DNA of 64,000 nucleotides from Lepisosteus oculatus (GCF_040954835.1 NC_090703.1:14955444-15019443), one strand, 5' to 3'; numbered from the stretch's first letter, positions 47,296 through 60,800 are shown. Numbers and translations: made by a program. Notes: a model not told the origin generated them from the sequence alone.

Positions 47296-49250
47296 CTGTT
47301 TTTATAAGAATATTCAATTGTTTAATTTAGGAAATATCCAGAGACTTTGAATGAGGGGGAATTATTATTCTAATAGAAACCTAAAGGATCTCTATGGAGA
47401 CTTTTAATTGCTTACCCAGGCTGAACCAGCCTGTTTTTCATAGCTGTCTCCCCTGTATTCCCTGGGGTTCCATCAGATCTAATGTGTAAGGGGTTAAGAA
47501 TATCTGTTGCGATGTCAAAGGGTTCCATCAGAACTAGCTCAACCATTGGAGGGAGATACCTTGTAGTTCTGGCCTGCGCCCTTGTGACTGAAGGCCCCCA
47601 GGATGAAGTGCATTTGTCTCTAGAAAAACGCCTACATTTAATGATAGCATAATTACATTTGCTTAGCATAAAAGAGACAGACAGATATTAAAAGCAGTTC
47701 AGTACTTATAAGCTAAAAAAAAGTCAGATCTGTTCTGTAATCTTTTAAATAGGCATTCCTTGAAGACTGTATAAAACAGAAGAAAGGACAGTAAAGTACT
47801 GATGAGAACATGCCAATGCAATGTGCAGACATTAAGGAGCTTATGGAGGTCAAATATAAGTCAGGTAAGTCACATGCTGCTGGCTAAGGCTTCTATTTTT
47901 AGATAATGTAAGCTTGTATTATGCACTGTAGAAGTAAAGGTAAAACCAGTGAAAGAGTAAGGATGAACTATGAATTTGCCCAAAGCTTTTAACCTTAGCA
48001 ACCAACATTCAGGCTACATCCATGTTTGTATGGCTGGGCATTCCATTCCAGCTGTTTGAGTGAAGTAAAACAAAAAAAACATACATTCCAGAGCCCTAAC
48101 CACTAATCCACACTGCTCTTTACTGCAGAAAACAATGCATTTTGAAGCTCCAGCAAACACAGACATTTTTTTGCTACTTATGCTTTGCCCAGGTCCATGA
48201 GTGCACAAAGCTAAATCTGTTGATGTCAGTTATTCAGAATACATAGTATCTATCTAGACATAGTATCCCCACCTAGAGAATCATTGCAGCCCAAACAACA
48301 TTTTTCTGGACAGTTTTTGCATGCGTTCTAGTTTAACACCCTACCAATTTAAGGTCATGCATATGTTTGGATTTATAATGAAATCCAGTCAAAATGGGGA
48401 AAGACATAGAGCTTGACACTGAGCTGAGTTGAGCCTCTTACATGTACTGTTGTTGGCCATATGATAATCTCCATCAATTCACTATTACCCACCTATTCTA
48501 GAAATACAAAAGAAAATAAGCACTTTATCATAAAAAGACAATTATATGGAGGCGCCAACTAGATGACAAATATATAAAACAAACGCAGCAAAATGCACTG
48601 CCTTATTTCTCAATTCTTTTTTTATATCAAAAGAATGTGCTTCTGTCGTATTTTCTAAAATAGCAGAGACTGCTACAGCAACAATATGTCAACCCAAATG
48701 ACAACATACACATTCCAGGACTGTTGAGCTAATTTTAATGTATGCAAGTAATCTGACACACAGTTGTGTTGCACAGTAGCACTGAACAAAGTATATTTGT
48801 ACCTAATATTACACTAATGTGGTGAAAAACATATCTACTGGTTATGCTATCAGTATGCAGAAACGTCATTTTCAGTCCAGGCTTTTTCATATAAATATAA
48901 CTGTGGAACTACTGTATTATACAGTTTGCTATGAACATCACAATAATATTCAAAATAAAGGTCAGGTTAATACATTACCGGGGTTATTATTTATGAAATT
49001 AACTTGGCAAAAATGCCAAGTGTAAATTCATATTTATAAAGACATTCTCCCGAAAAAGAACGTAACTGTAGCAGTAGTATGCAGGAAGCAAGACTAGTAT
49101 TCTATACATTTAACTATTAATAGCATTTTTCATGTTTTGTAATTGATAAAAACTGTAAAACCTTTTTTCTGCACTTTAATTGTATTTAACTTGGTGTTAC
49201 AGAAATCCTTGAGAACATTTGATCACTGCAGTAACTGCTACCCTATTATC
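47296..49250. other. intergenic, no gene seen
   Basis: Noncoding. The part at 47.41-47.62 kb is more GC-rich, with two GGGTTCCATCAGA words 57 bp apart, possibly a further old repeat. Nothing else is supported. Confidence 0.45.
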
Positions 49251-49316
49251 TGATGCAACACCTCCAATCCTTGCCTACTACCGCGAAGGACTGAAACACT
49301 TGGTATAGTTGCATCA
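49251..49316 (+). promoter_or_regulatory. CHAC1: two inverted ATF4-type CARE motifs upstream of CHAC1
   Basis: TGATGCAA at 49251-49258 and its complement TTGCATCA at 49309-49316 both match the C/EBP-ATF response element. They lie about 300-370 bp before the CHAC1 TATA box. An ATF/CRE-like TGACCTCA follows at 49408-49415. CHAC1 is a known ATF4 target, so the sites fit its stress induction. Confidence 0.6.
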
Positions 49317-49442
49317 GCCAAATACCTGCATAATAAATACTAAAGACAGAAATTGCAACCATTCACAAATCGATCTCCCGTGATGGAGAGTCAAACTGCC
49401 CAATCATTGACCTCAGGAGGCGTAACTAGCCGTCGGTCTTCG

Positions 49443-49625
49443 CCAATAAAAATGTCTATTTCAGCAATTTGATGTTAATTTTTTTCACACTCTCGCATAA
49501 ATATCTGATTGGACGTGCTGAATTTAAAGACCGGTTTTCCTGTAATCTCATTCGTCCAAAATATCATGTAGGAAGCAAAGGGGGACAACAACAAATACAT
49601 GTGCCAAGCCCTTGGGTATTATAAA
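49443..49625 (+). promoter_or_regulatory. CHAC1: CHAC1 proximal promoter: CCAAT and TATA boxes
   Basis: CCAAT at 49443-49447 and its inverse ATTGG at 49508-49512 precede TATAAA at 49620-49625 (context GGGTATTATAAAGGCC). Initiation near 49650 would give a 5'UTR of about 490 nt. The start site is inferred. Confidence 0.5.
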
Positions 49626-49684
49626 GGCCAGCAGACAGTGGTGACACCGTTATTGGTCTTAACTAGAAATACTACAAGTATTGT

Positions 49685-50077
49685 ATGTGTTTTACGGACA
49701 GGGTGTTGACTTTCATCAATACTCCGAGAAGTCTCCCAGATCGGCAGATTTTAAAACCACAAGTGAACTACCTTCTGATTTATTGTAACATACTTTTTAG
49801 AAGGAAACGAGAGACGAAACGGCGAAGAAGTGAACAGGAGACGAAACGGTGTTTTTCTGGGGAAAAATCAAAATCGACTACATCGATTTTAGAAGCAAGG
49901 ATTCTCCGAAGACGTGAAAATGCAGCAAAACTAATGCCTCGGCTTCGGTATCCTACAGACCGACAGAGACTGCATTATTGCATCAGAAAAACGCCAACTG
50001 CGATACAGTCGGTTTTAAATTCACATCGTAATATTATTACGGCTCAGACATTTGCCACCCGTGCTTCTGCTACGTGA
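49685..50077 (+). other. long basic upstream ORF in the CHAC1 leader
   Basis: A 130-codon frame lies between the inferred start site and the CHAC1 ATG and closes 63 nt before it. Its middle is strongly basic (FRRKRETKRRRSEQETKR). The 12-mer GAGACGAAACGG occurs twice, at 49811-49822 and 49838-49849. If the leader is as inferred, this frame would be translated first and could control CHAC1, as upstream ORFs do in other stress-response mRNAs. It may also be a chance frame. Confidence 0.35.
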
Positions 50078-50140
50078 CCGAAGAAAATATTAATATTTAA
50101 ACTTGTCACCCCATTGTTGTAATACAATCAGGAAACCAAA

Positions 50141-50308
50141 ATGAAACTTAAAGAAACAACAGCGAAATCCAGTGTGTGGATTTTCGGGTACGGTTCTCTA
50201 GTTTGGAAGCCTGACTTCAAGTTCAGCAGAAGTAAAGTCGGCTACATCCAGGGTTACAAGAGAAGATTCTGGCATGGAGACAATTTTCATCGAGGCAGTA
50301 ACGAAATG
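50141..50308 (+). CDS. CHAC1: CHAC1 exon 1
   Basis: 56 codons with the YGSL motif and RGSNEM end, followed by donor GTAAGA. Confidence 0.94.
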
Positions 50309-51607
50309 GTAAGACACTTCACATTAAAAATACTTGTCGTCCTGTGCATCACTTCTGGCTGCACATACGGAACGTCGCCTAAATCATGAAACATTTTAAT
50401 GGTGCTGTTAGTGTATTTTGTCAATTGATAAAAAGATGCCTCCCGACTATGAAAGATGCAGATCATTATTGTACATTTATGCAGCCATTACATCAGCAAA
50501 TTCCATCATCTCTGGAAAAAAAAAACTTGCGTTGTTGTACCCATGAATTTGTGTTTAGTATATTGTACTAATTTGTCTTTTTTGTTCCTCTGCGTAGCCT
50601 GGGCGAGTGGTGACACTACTGGAAGATCATGACGTAAGTGTTCCATTTCCGGCTCTTCCTGTTACCTGTATGTGTGACCCAAATAAGAAAGATACTGAAT
50701 TTATGGTATCGTGTTTGAGTTTGGATTTTAATGGTTTTAGTCCGCAGCTATTTTTGATGTATTATAGGTGCTCTAGGTATTATAAGGCCTTAATGCTGCA
50801 AAGTTTACACTTAACTACCGTGTCACTAGTTATATGCAGAAGAAAAGGAGAATTGGAAGAGTATAAAATTTCAACCTAATTTAATTAAAAGTGTTAGTGT
50901 TGATAATAATACAGTACGTACCTTAAAGAGCATGTTTCACACACATTTTTAACTGAAATGATAGTATTCAACAGATTAACTGTAATGTAATAGGGATCAC
51001 AGACATGTTAACATTTGAGTATGTGAAATGAAAGCCAGTACTGTATGTGCAAGATTTATTAAAACGTGTACTGTGTCATCTTAGGTTCTCACATGGTAAA
51101 TGGTATTGCATAGAATAGTTGCACAAGGATCTTCATAATCTTCAAATGATAGGGGAGGATGACTTCCGAAAGAGTACTTACAGACATGTTTCTGTGCTAT
51201 TCCAGGCTTGCACATGGGGGATGGCCTACGAAGTCACCGGTGCTCAGATTGAAGAGTCTCTCAAGTATCTGAATGTAAGGGAGAACGTCCTGGGGGGTTA
51301 CGTGACCAAAGTGGTGGAGTTCTTCCCCCGTGACGATGACGAGCCATCAATTCTGGCCCTGGTTTACATTGCTACCTCTGACAACCCAATCTACCTGGGG
51401 CCAGCCAGTCCTGAGGAGATAGCAGCACAGATTGCCATCAGCAGTGGCAAAACTGGACATAACATTGAATACCTCTTACGGCTAGCAGATTTCATGAGGG
51501 TCTGTTGCCCAGAAGTGAAGGATGACCATTTGTTCTCCATTGAAGCTGCCATGTTTTCCCTGATGCCATACTTGATAACATCAAAGCGGGCAATCCCTGT
51601 TCTGTAA
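50141..51607 (+). CDS. CHAC1: glutathione-specific gamma-glutamylcyclotransferase 1, 3 exons
   Basis: Cytosolic enzyme that cleaves glutathione to 5-oxoproline and Cys-Gly. It is induced by ATF4 in ER and amino-acid stress and is reported to lower Notch processing. Exons: 50141-50308, 50598-50633, 51206-51607, all phase 0 with GT-AG ends. The 201-residue product has the ChaC fold: WIFGYGSLVW with the substrate-loop YGSL (17-20), RFWHGDNFHRGS, GRVVTLLEDH, then YLNVRE with the catalytic Glu94 (Glu115 in human CHAC1), and HNIEYLLRLADFM. It is about 20 residues shorter than human CHAC1, mainly at the N terminus. The ATG is the first in frame after the upstream ORF. CHAC1 rather than CHAC2 is supported by the sequence and by its position between DLL4 and INO80. 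Confidence 0.95.
50598..50633 (+). CDS. CHAC1: CHAC1 exon 2, 36-nt microexon
   Basis: Twelve codons, PGRVVTLLEDHD, between acceptor TGCGTAG and donor GTAAGT. The tiny middle exon fits the three-exon structure of vertebrate CHAC1. Confidence 0.92.
51206..51607 (+). CDS. CHAC1: CHAC1 exon 3
   Basis: 133 codons from ACTWGMAYEV to the stop, with the catalytic Glu in YLNVRE and the conserved NPIYLGPAS segment. The frame stays open upstream of the true acceptor at 51205, so the apparent ATG at 51119 is not the start. Confidence 0.94.
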   Translation, partial: ACTWGMAYEVTGAQIEESLKYLNVRENVLGGYVTKVVEFFPRDDDEPSILALVYIATSDNPIYLGPASPEEIAAQIAISSGKTGHNIEYLLRLADFMRVCCPEVKDDHLFSIEAAMFSLMPYLITSKRAIPVL

Positions 51608-52420
51608 ACATGCTCACTGTGGCAGAATCCATTAACTAAAATGTCTTTAGCAATCCAAACATAAACAGGCTCTCAGTGTCATATTGGCTGTAAGCTAAGT
51701 CTTGTATTTACTGTAAATGCCAAGCTGCATATCCATCTTGGTTAATATTTGTTGGACCATATCAACCATTGTCTGTATATTGGTGTAACAGTATGGTACG
51801 CATGTCCAACAGTAATAAGTAATACGTGTATTTCAAATGTTATTGAAAAGACTGGGGATTGTGCAATATTAGTTGTATTAATATTTTTTTGCTGCTAGGT
51901 TGAAGAGGTCAGAGCCTTTGAAATAAAACAATTAATTGTAAAGTTACAGTGGAAGGTTGATGATCTTCATTTTCATATATCCTAGTACTGTTCCTTATAG
52001 GGGTACTCTCTGCGGTGCCAAAAGCTGAATGCTTGGATTAAACAGCTGTACGAGCTGTGTTGACACCTCAGGTTTTAAAGTAACACTAAACGATCAAGGG
52101 TCTGGGGTACAATTATCAATAATGATTGATTAACTTTGACAAAGAACATTGATTAGATGTCCACAGGTGAAGATATAACCCTTGCTTTTATTTATGGTGG
52201 TATACAAATGTTTTTGTTCCTGGATTATAGCCTTAATGTTTTGTTTTAAATTGGATGGACAATTTTATATGACCCCTTCAAGAAAATGTGTAGGACAGAA
52301 ACATCTTTTACTGTACTGATATACTTTTCTTGTAAAAGGAAATATTGTATTGTCAGTTTTATTTTTTATATTGTATGTAATAATAAAAAATACAAAATAA
52401 ATGTTAAATTGTATAATTGG
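51608..52420 (+). other. CHAC1: CHAC1 3'UTR
   Basis: AT-rich UTR with an early AATAAA at 51922-51927 and two late ones at 52382-52387 and 52396-52401. Alternative ends of about 330 and 810 nt are possible. Confidence 0.6.
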
Positions 52421-55400
52421 ACTTCTTCTACCCTGCAACTAAAAGAATATTAAGTGCACAGAAACAGAATTTTAAAAGTCAGTTAAGTTCACCCCAGAAA
52501 CAATGCATGAACTACAACATTTTTTAAAACAGTGCTTAAACCTCAAGAAGCATCTCTACTTATATAATCCACAATTACATTTTGTAACAAATGTGTCTCA
52601 AAATGCAGCACTGGTCTTCTTAAAACACCACTGCTTGTCATTTCATGTTAAAACCTTTTCTTCTTCAGAATTTCTGGAAAATGTGCACCAGAGGTGATTG
52701 TTTTAATTAGGTTATTCCCTTGGATCTTTTGTTTTAAAAATCTGCTTACTGATGCAAATGTTTCATCAGTCTCATCATATATACAACCACACCTTAGGTC
52801 ACATATGGTTAGTTGGAGTGTTGGAAGTGTTAGTGTCTTACCTCAAAGAATGGTTACTTTCCCAAGTTTTGAAATTAATTCCTACATATAAAAACATACA
52901 GAAAAATGAGGGACCTCCTCAAGTATAGAACTAACGGGTCTGTCAAACCAGTCAATTACTGGCCAAATTAACACCTAACTTTGACAGTTTCTAAACAGAA
53001 AAGAGCAACATAAAATATGTTTATCTTGTTTACAATTGTAGTTTCAGTGCTATTTAATTAATTTAGCAGCTTATTTTAGTTCGGTAACTTTCAGAAAAAA
53101 ACAATGCCAACCTGTATAGGACTACGCATTGCAATATCACTTTATGAACACTTTCTCTCCATAATTAAAGAGTGAAAAATATAAATAATACCTCGTGTGA
53201 TTCATGTATAAACGTATGTTACCCCCGTTCTTAACAATACCCCCATATTGTTAAGCTTCTTCCACAAACGTCCTTGAATATTTTCTTAATTGTAAGCATT
53301 AATAAAGCACATAAACTCAAAAATGTAGGTTGTTATGACCACCTCTAAACATTACCTTTTTAAATCGGAGTGTTTTCAGATCTTCAAATGCAAAAACGGC
53401 CTACAAGCCACGTATCAATTTAAGCTCATCCAACGGTAACGAGTCGCATAAAACATTAGATTTGCATTATTTTCTTTGGGTTTATTACAGTTATATTCTA
53501 ATTTGCCTACATACCTGCTGCTTGTATCCAACTTAACCTGAAAAAAAAAAACAATATAGTAAAGACAAATTAGGAATGGTACTGCACTTTTCAAAGGAAT
53601 GTGTTCTTTGTTCATACATATGCATGTATACATATTGTGAATATAAATTTAAAATATGTTATCGTTTCACAGCACTGCAAGCACTGGCTTAATTCTAATT
53701 TCACCTTTTGCATTTGTAAAAACAAATATCTCATCATAACATAAGTACCAGCATTTTAGCAAACCAAAATGTTTTGTATAATTGACACCTGTACTTGTTT
53801 CGTGACGTTACTGCATGAGTGTTTTCGTCTTTTGAACATTTTGTTACAAACAATGCTGCAGGCTAACTGCAGCTGTGGAAATACCTGTTACATTAACTGG
53901 AAATATAAATTTAAAAATAAAATCACGAAAATAACTTAAAATCTGGCTTCTGCCATTGCAATAAACACAGATATGTGTTCTGTATGTTGTCCCTTATTTT
54001 TTAAACAAGTTGAGAAACTTGTGTACTTTTCTATTGCGGGTAAGGTACAGTAACTGCACTAATCCTTCAAATGACATACCTTAAGTTCTGCATTAATCAG
54101 CAAACCCGTAATGCAATAGAGAGGGATTTTTCAGCGAAAATCCTCAATATGTTTTTGAGCTACATTTTACCATCTGTGAGTGTACAATTATGCGTTTTTG
54201 TTTAAATGCCGCAATGTGTTCTAAAATTCAAACAGCAGTAAGTACAATGTCTCCCTTAAACACACTTCATGTTCAATCAGGTCTACACAACCATAGATCC
54301 TTGATTGACAATTGTAAAAGCCAACAGCATTTCTTCATTGTAGTAAACAACCAATTACAGAGGGGTAATGGGCGTGGAAGCATGGCAGACTTGTCAGGTG
54401 ATAGAAACAGACCCCAGACATTGGCTGTCAGAGTCATTGTTTGCATGTAATAGTGTGTAATTCAAATCCACAATGAAAGATGGCAAAGTATCTAATATAT
54501 ATATAATGAAACTGTGAGCATAAGTGGAGTCAGATCCTGAACTAAAACAGTGAATTGCTTTCGTATCGATATGTTACGAAAAAGATAGACTGAAAAGACT
54601 ATGTACAGATCTGTTTTTTGTCGAAGTGTAAACATTTTATAAATAACCTTATTTCATTGATATTAATATAAATATTATTATTTAAAACAATGCTCAGGCC
54701 CAAACGCATCACAATTACTCAAGGATTGGCCTACTTTTAGGCTTGTTTTACATCTCTGGACGGGCTGGAAAACCGGATATTCCAATTGGCAGCCCTGGAT
54801 GTTTTTAATAAATGAACAACACATGTCATGGGCTCCTGTACTGCAAGCGGGGAGATTTCGACACATCGTTTGAATGTGACCTTCTTACCTACTGAGAAGC
54901 AAGCGTCTCTTCCAATGAATCGGAGATACACGATGAACTAAAGAAGAACAGCATGTTCCTTGGCTGTAAGCCAGTTCTCAGTGTTAGGATCAACATATAC
55001 TGTGTTAAACAAAATTGATGACCAGTTATGTCCTAGTTGTACCAGGCTAGGGTAACAGGCCGTGTGTAAAAGTATCGCCTTAGGAAAGGTCTAATGTTGG
55101 TCAACAGAAGTAGGCTGAGACGACAGTTTTAACCTTTCCATCTTAGTTTAAAACCCGTCATTCTCCTGCAACCGCTGTAGTGAGATCAGAACTCACTATC
55201 ACTATTTACTATTGTAAATACAGTACGCCTGTAAATATGTGTGTGTCAGTTTGTCTAACACATCCGTCTTTCCAGACTGTTTGTTCATTTTTCGACAACA
55301 AGCTGGTGTCGGGACTGCTTTTTCTGACCATACATGAAATATTTAACCACCTCTTTTATATATGCATAACGCTCAGGTTTCCAGAATATTTTAAATGATT

Positions 55401-55530
55401 GCCAATCCGTCTGGTGCTGGGCAAGCAGCCAGGCAGTCAACGTCAAAAAAAGAAATAATGTCCAGCCGACGAACATTTCATGGACGTCATAGGAAACAAG
55501 AATGCACATTGTTTAAAATTATTAGCTAGC
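52421..55530. other. intergenic between the CHAC1 and INO80 3' ends
   Basis: The two genes converge here. I see no exon or recognisable repeat. A less simple block at 54.28-54.45 kb might be conserved noncoding DNA, but nothing specific supports it. Confidence 0.5.
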
Positions 55531-55531
55531 A

Positions 55532-57606
55532 TTTATTTTGAACTTGTTTCTCCAGTTAGTAAAAGGACAGTTTATACATATTTACACATTTATCTATAAA
55601 AATAGACAAACATAAAAGGAAAAATAATTTTAAGGGAGAAATATCTTCCAACTATGTACATTGAATTCAGGCAGCAAACAAAATATTTAATTGAAAAAAA
55701 AAATGTGGCATCTAGTCTTCATTGTATTGTGAAATGAACACTGGATTTTATCTAAATTTAGGATTGTAAAATTTTAATTTAGGTTTAACGTTTCCTGATT
55801 AAAAAGTAGGTTCACTACATGCAATAGTCACATTAACAGTTTTCCATCAGTTGCTTTCTACCATAGATCCATCTGATAATCCATGTATCTAGCAATTACT
55901 TGGTGATTGGTGAAGTTAAAACCTTTCAACAATAGTGAGGCTTTCTTAGCAGTCCGTACATTTAAAAATACCCTTTCCATTTATATACCTAGAAAACTAC
56001 CATTTCCAATGTGTTTAAAGTGACAAAAATATATTTGATCCTTTTTTTCGGTCCATATGTTTTCAGTAGTGTAAAACAATATTAAGAAAGGCCTCTTCCA
56101 AGTGTTTTCATCTAAACGTAAAATCTACATAGATTCATTTTATTTCCATTGAGATCAGTCCTACTTGCTGCTGATTTCGGGTACAATATTCAACAGATAT
56201 TTCGTTTTGTAAAAAAATAAAGACTATAATACAAACATCTATTTGATTATTTGACAGGAGTAAACATTTTCGGCAATTTAGGGCCTTGCTGTGACAATGC
56301 CAGTCAGAAGTTCATATAAATTCTCACACTCTAGCTCCCTGTAGAACAGCAATGAAACTAATTGCAATGGCTTTAACCTTAAGTGGTGTCTTTGAACCGT
56401 AATTACATTGCTCCAGTTAGAATACCTTATCTAAGCTACTGAAAAACAAATAATCAAATATTGTTATCAATATTGTTTTTTTTTAATGCCTCCTGGACTG
56501 TTTTCCCATTTTTGCATTCCAACAGATTACAAATAAGTACTAAATACAATCTATTCTGAATGTGGATCCCAGGAATGCTTCTCTTAAGCTTCTAAACACC
56601 AGATTCTTGCAACAATCACAAATTCAAAGCAGGTTTTGGATAATGGTAAAGTTGAAAAGTAAAAGCCTTTTCCATGCAGCTAGCAGTGCCCTAGCACAAA
56701 TTTGGGTTATTATGTACCACGAAGGCCGACAATGAACAATTCAGGCTGCATTTTCCACATTTGTAATTGGAAATAATTTGTAGCACACATTTTTCTTATC
56801 AGAAATGCAGAAGGCTCTGTTACACATCACCTCGTACTAAACCTATAAAAAGGGTCCATGTACAGCACAAAAGAAAGTTCCTAATAATTGAACAAACGCA
56901 AAGGACTGTTGTGTTTAAGGTGTTTGAGGAAATTACAATGGACATACAATGGAAGTTAAAAAAAACATTTTTAAAGTTTGAAATACAGCTTCAAAAGCAA
57001 CGTAATAAATACTTCACCCACAAGTGCACCTGGAAAGCATCTTGATGGAAATGGTTCAATTTTATTAGCCCTTTTATGAAGACTAGTTTCTTCAATGTGG
57101 CAGCTCGTGTACTATACAAACAGTATTTCACGACTCGACACTGGTGCCACATAACTGATAAATAGTTTCTCACAAGGCAAGTAACTTTACATTATCTTGC
57201 AAGACGCAAGAACAAAAGAGAGGCAAAGTTTGAAGACCTGTACACACACTGGTAAAAAAAAAAGAAAAGCAACACATTGGGGAAAAGCACATTATTCCAA
57301 CAGAGCTGTTCAGTTCAAGTGCTCTGTTTGCTAAATCCAGCTCACACATTCCTCTGGGTACTCTGATTCCCAGCAGGCCTCAGTTGTAATCCATTGCGAA
57401 AGACTGCTGCTTCTCAGGAAATGGTAGAGCATGTCTGGGACGTTTTTTCTGTTGAGGAACGTACTGTTCTAAACTTTAGTTCCTGGTTTACTGAATATGA
57501 ATTGGACTCTTGACTTCCTTTCCACTGGGGCTCCATGTAAAATTAATCCGGTGAAGGATGGGGCTGAATGTTTTACAGAAGACGGCTGTGCAAGAGCAGA
57601 TATTTG
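55532..57606 (-). other. INO80: INO80 3'UTR, end uncertain
   Basis: AATAAA signals for the minus strand (TTTATT on plus) occur at 57061-57066, 56139-56144 and 55532-55537. Which is used cannot be settled from sequence alone. Confidence 0.4.
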
Positions 57607-57821
57607 CTATCGTCCCCCTGGCGTAGTGGGTCCCTTGCTCTTCCTGGTTGGGGTCGGGGGATTGTGGGTGCTGGTATAACTCAGGGTTTGTGGGCTGGGC
57701 GGGACAGCGCCGCTCTTGGCTTGCGGCGAACTCAGCGGGGAAGAGGTTCCTGTTGGCACAAAGGACGACGCACCAGAGGACCGTGCCAGGGAGGGCTGCA
57801 GAGCACTTCCAGCAGGAATAC
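57607..57821 (-). CDS. INO80: INO80 last coding exon
   Basis: 70 residues, Ser/Pro/Thr-rich ([23 protein letters not shown], ending TTPGGR and TAG). It is disordered and less conserved, but the end matches vertebrate INO80. Confidence 0.92.
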
Positions 57822-60800
57822 CTGAGGAGAACCATCACAACACATGGGGCTACCGTTCGACTTCCACCTTAACAAGTTCCCAGGAGGAATAAAGCTCATT
57901 AAACACGAGGTGATGTTTCTGAACATGAGCTGATCCAAATCTTAATTCTCATTCGGGGGTAAGAACTGTCATCTGGTATCGGTCTGCTTGTGCAGCACAT
58001 GTGAAATTAGTACAGGACTGCTGCACGTGGCATCCAAAGAATCTCTTGAAATGATTCTGATGCAGGCGTCTGGAAAGTACAAGATGTTTCAAAAGGCAAC
58101 TACGCTTTATACTTCGATAGCGCTGTTCTGCATACAAACCCCAAAAGGAACGGAGTTCTCTGTCGCCAGCCAGAGCAAACGGAATTAGAAGCCTAAATGC
58201 TGAGGGGTGTTTGACGTACCTTTTGATACGCTATAACCGTAGGCAGCGTAAGCAGCGGCAGAAGCAGCCGCGGCCCCCGCCATGGCCCCGGCCATGGCTG
58301 CCGCGCTGCCTGCGGTAGACTTGCGGCTCCGCCCCTTCCCAGCAGTCTTGGTCCCTCCTCCTGAGCCCTTGGGACGCCCACGGCTCCGGCCTGACCTCCC
58401 GCGCCCGGGACTGGAAGTGTCCTGAGTAGAGACACCTGGAAACATCACGGAAAATGAACACAGCCGCTGGTTTTAGAAGGTTACTATTAAACACAGGCTT
58501 TTCAGTATAACCCTAGCTTGTTTTTTTCTGGCGATGGTCTCTGTGTAGGTTTTCTTGAGCCGTGGTGATGCATTATCGAGCGGGTTGTTCGCGAACTGAT
58601 CCCACGGAGCCGTTTGCTTACCGTTCATGTTGTCGGAGACGGACCCCGTCACGGAGGCGGGGGAGTTGGTCGCTCGGGACTGAGGCGCAGAGGACATGGG
58701 GTCGTCCACGATCACCAGCATGTCATTGCTGCTCTCATCCGGGGGGATGGAGCCCGGCTGAAGTTCGCTGCTCAGAGAGATCTACAAAGACAGGCAGCGC
58801 CCAGGGTGAGACCAGGAGCAGGGAGGACCTCTAGGGCTGAACACAATTCCTCAATAACACCTGCCCCTAAAATATATGTCAATATGAGACATTGTTTTAC
58901 ATATAATTACATCTTACACCCATACGGACAAAGAAATAACTGTTTTTACAAATGAAACTATGCATTATTTCCAGCTTTCCTTAATTGTTTTCGGTGTTCT
59001 CAGGATTTCTGCAATAGAGCACTAGATTTACCACAATACATACTGATTCCCTGTAAACATTGCAGTTCTGTGTGAACTGTAACAGACCGCATGTTGAACA
59101 TTCACATGCGGGTAACGTATGTTTGTGGAATAGGAAAACAGACCTGCCAGAGAAAACAAAGAGCAACAGTTTGTCACTTCTTTCTGGGCAATCCTCACAC
59201 AGATACAAAAAAACAGTGCTAACAGAGTAGGAGAACATAAGGAGTATGTTATGATATGATCTACAAGTAAAACGAGACCCCATACAAGTAGCAGTGTACA
59301 TGGACTGTAACTCTGAATCATAATCTATCCCTAAATATTAGTAATCTGAGCCCAGCTCACCTCGCTGAATGGACTGGGCATTGCAGAGTCCACGCTGATG
59401 AAGGAGTCATCCCCGTCTGCAGAAAGGTTGGAGTTGTCTGCAGACGGAACGAAAGGAATGACAATATTCACTCCTTCCTTTCTCTTTTTGATATCCACCT
59501 CATCCTCCTTCTTCTTCTGGAAAGAAAAAAAACACCAGATCTATCCCTACTGTTTGAAAATGTGCCACCAAGAATGATAAATATGAAAAATACATGTTAT
59601 TTACAGAGCATGGGTGCTATGATTTTTTTTTGAACTAATAACCTGTTCTTGCATTTGCTGTTCTTTTAAAATCTGTATTCTGTTTGACAATGATAATTTT
59701 GTCTTTCAGTACCATCTCGTTAATACTTTTTATAGGTTTTTACCTGGCAGTTCTGACCTGAATGTTACCCTAGTGTCAAAAGATGTTTTCTTTCTATTTT
59801 TTCTTCCTATTTGTTGTACATATTGGATTTTAATGGAATAAACTAAATCTAACAACACTTTATTGAACAAATTAACATTAGTCCTATTCTGGAGAGACCT
59901 GCAAGAGTTAATGAGACATTGCTTCCATTACAATAAAGGAAGCAAAACTTTAAATGGTACCAAAGGGGTTTTACAAGACAGGTTAACAGTTTCATTTAGC
60001 CACCTCAGAGGATTCACACCCACAACCTTATGCATCATCACTGATGAAGGAGCATAGTTCACCAACAGAAAGTAAAATTCTGTGTGGTGTGAGTTCTTGT
60101 ACCTTTTCTGCATATTTCTCTCGCTTTCTTTTGCGGTCTTTCACCTTGTTGCATTCTTCCTGTTGTCTCTTTTCTTCCTGACGCTGTCTTACTGCAGAGG
60201 CAACAGCAGAAGAAAACTAAACAATCCACAAAGATCAAAAAGCACCTGGCCCAACTGTTGATTGTCACTGTTGGTAAAACTTCATGGGAATTCGTTCTGT
60301 AGTTATGTTCCCTGTCATTATTCTGATGATCAGTCATCGCTACAGTATCCATTTTTTAAGATGTGATCAGTAGAGAAGCTACCAAGATCTGCCCTAGATG
60401 TCCCTGACTTGCCACAGATATACCTGATTAGTTCTGTTAATGGATAAACATGCACAGTTTACAGTATTCCCCAGACAAGATATTCCCAAGGCCTTACTTT
60501 GTGACCTAAAATTTTTAATTAGATAAAAGGTGTAATGAGTTTAAACTCAGTGGATATATGAAGCACAATAATTACACATCAAACCTCCTGATAATGTTCT
60601 TTTGTTATCTTTTCATTTTAATTGTCTCTTGCCTATAACATCTTGATGAGATACAGTCCATCAATACAGTGGGTATGGAAATGCTGATTTAGCTTGATTG
60701 GTTTCACTGTGCAAGGCTACAATGTTATAACTTGCCTTCCAGATTTTTTCATAACCCCAATGAAATAGGAACGAAAAACATCATATAGTACAAAGGAGTT

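Noticed and set aside
51119-51607. CHAC1 starting at an ATG at 51119
   Set aside because: The first 29 codons are intron 2 sequence; homology begins at the acceptor at 51205/51206 and joins two upstream exons.
58562-58955. Two plus-strand frames of 90-113 codons
   Set aside because: Antisense shadows of the GC-rich INO80 exon at 58622-58781 extending into introns.
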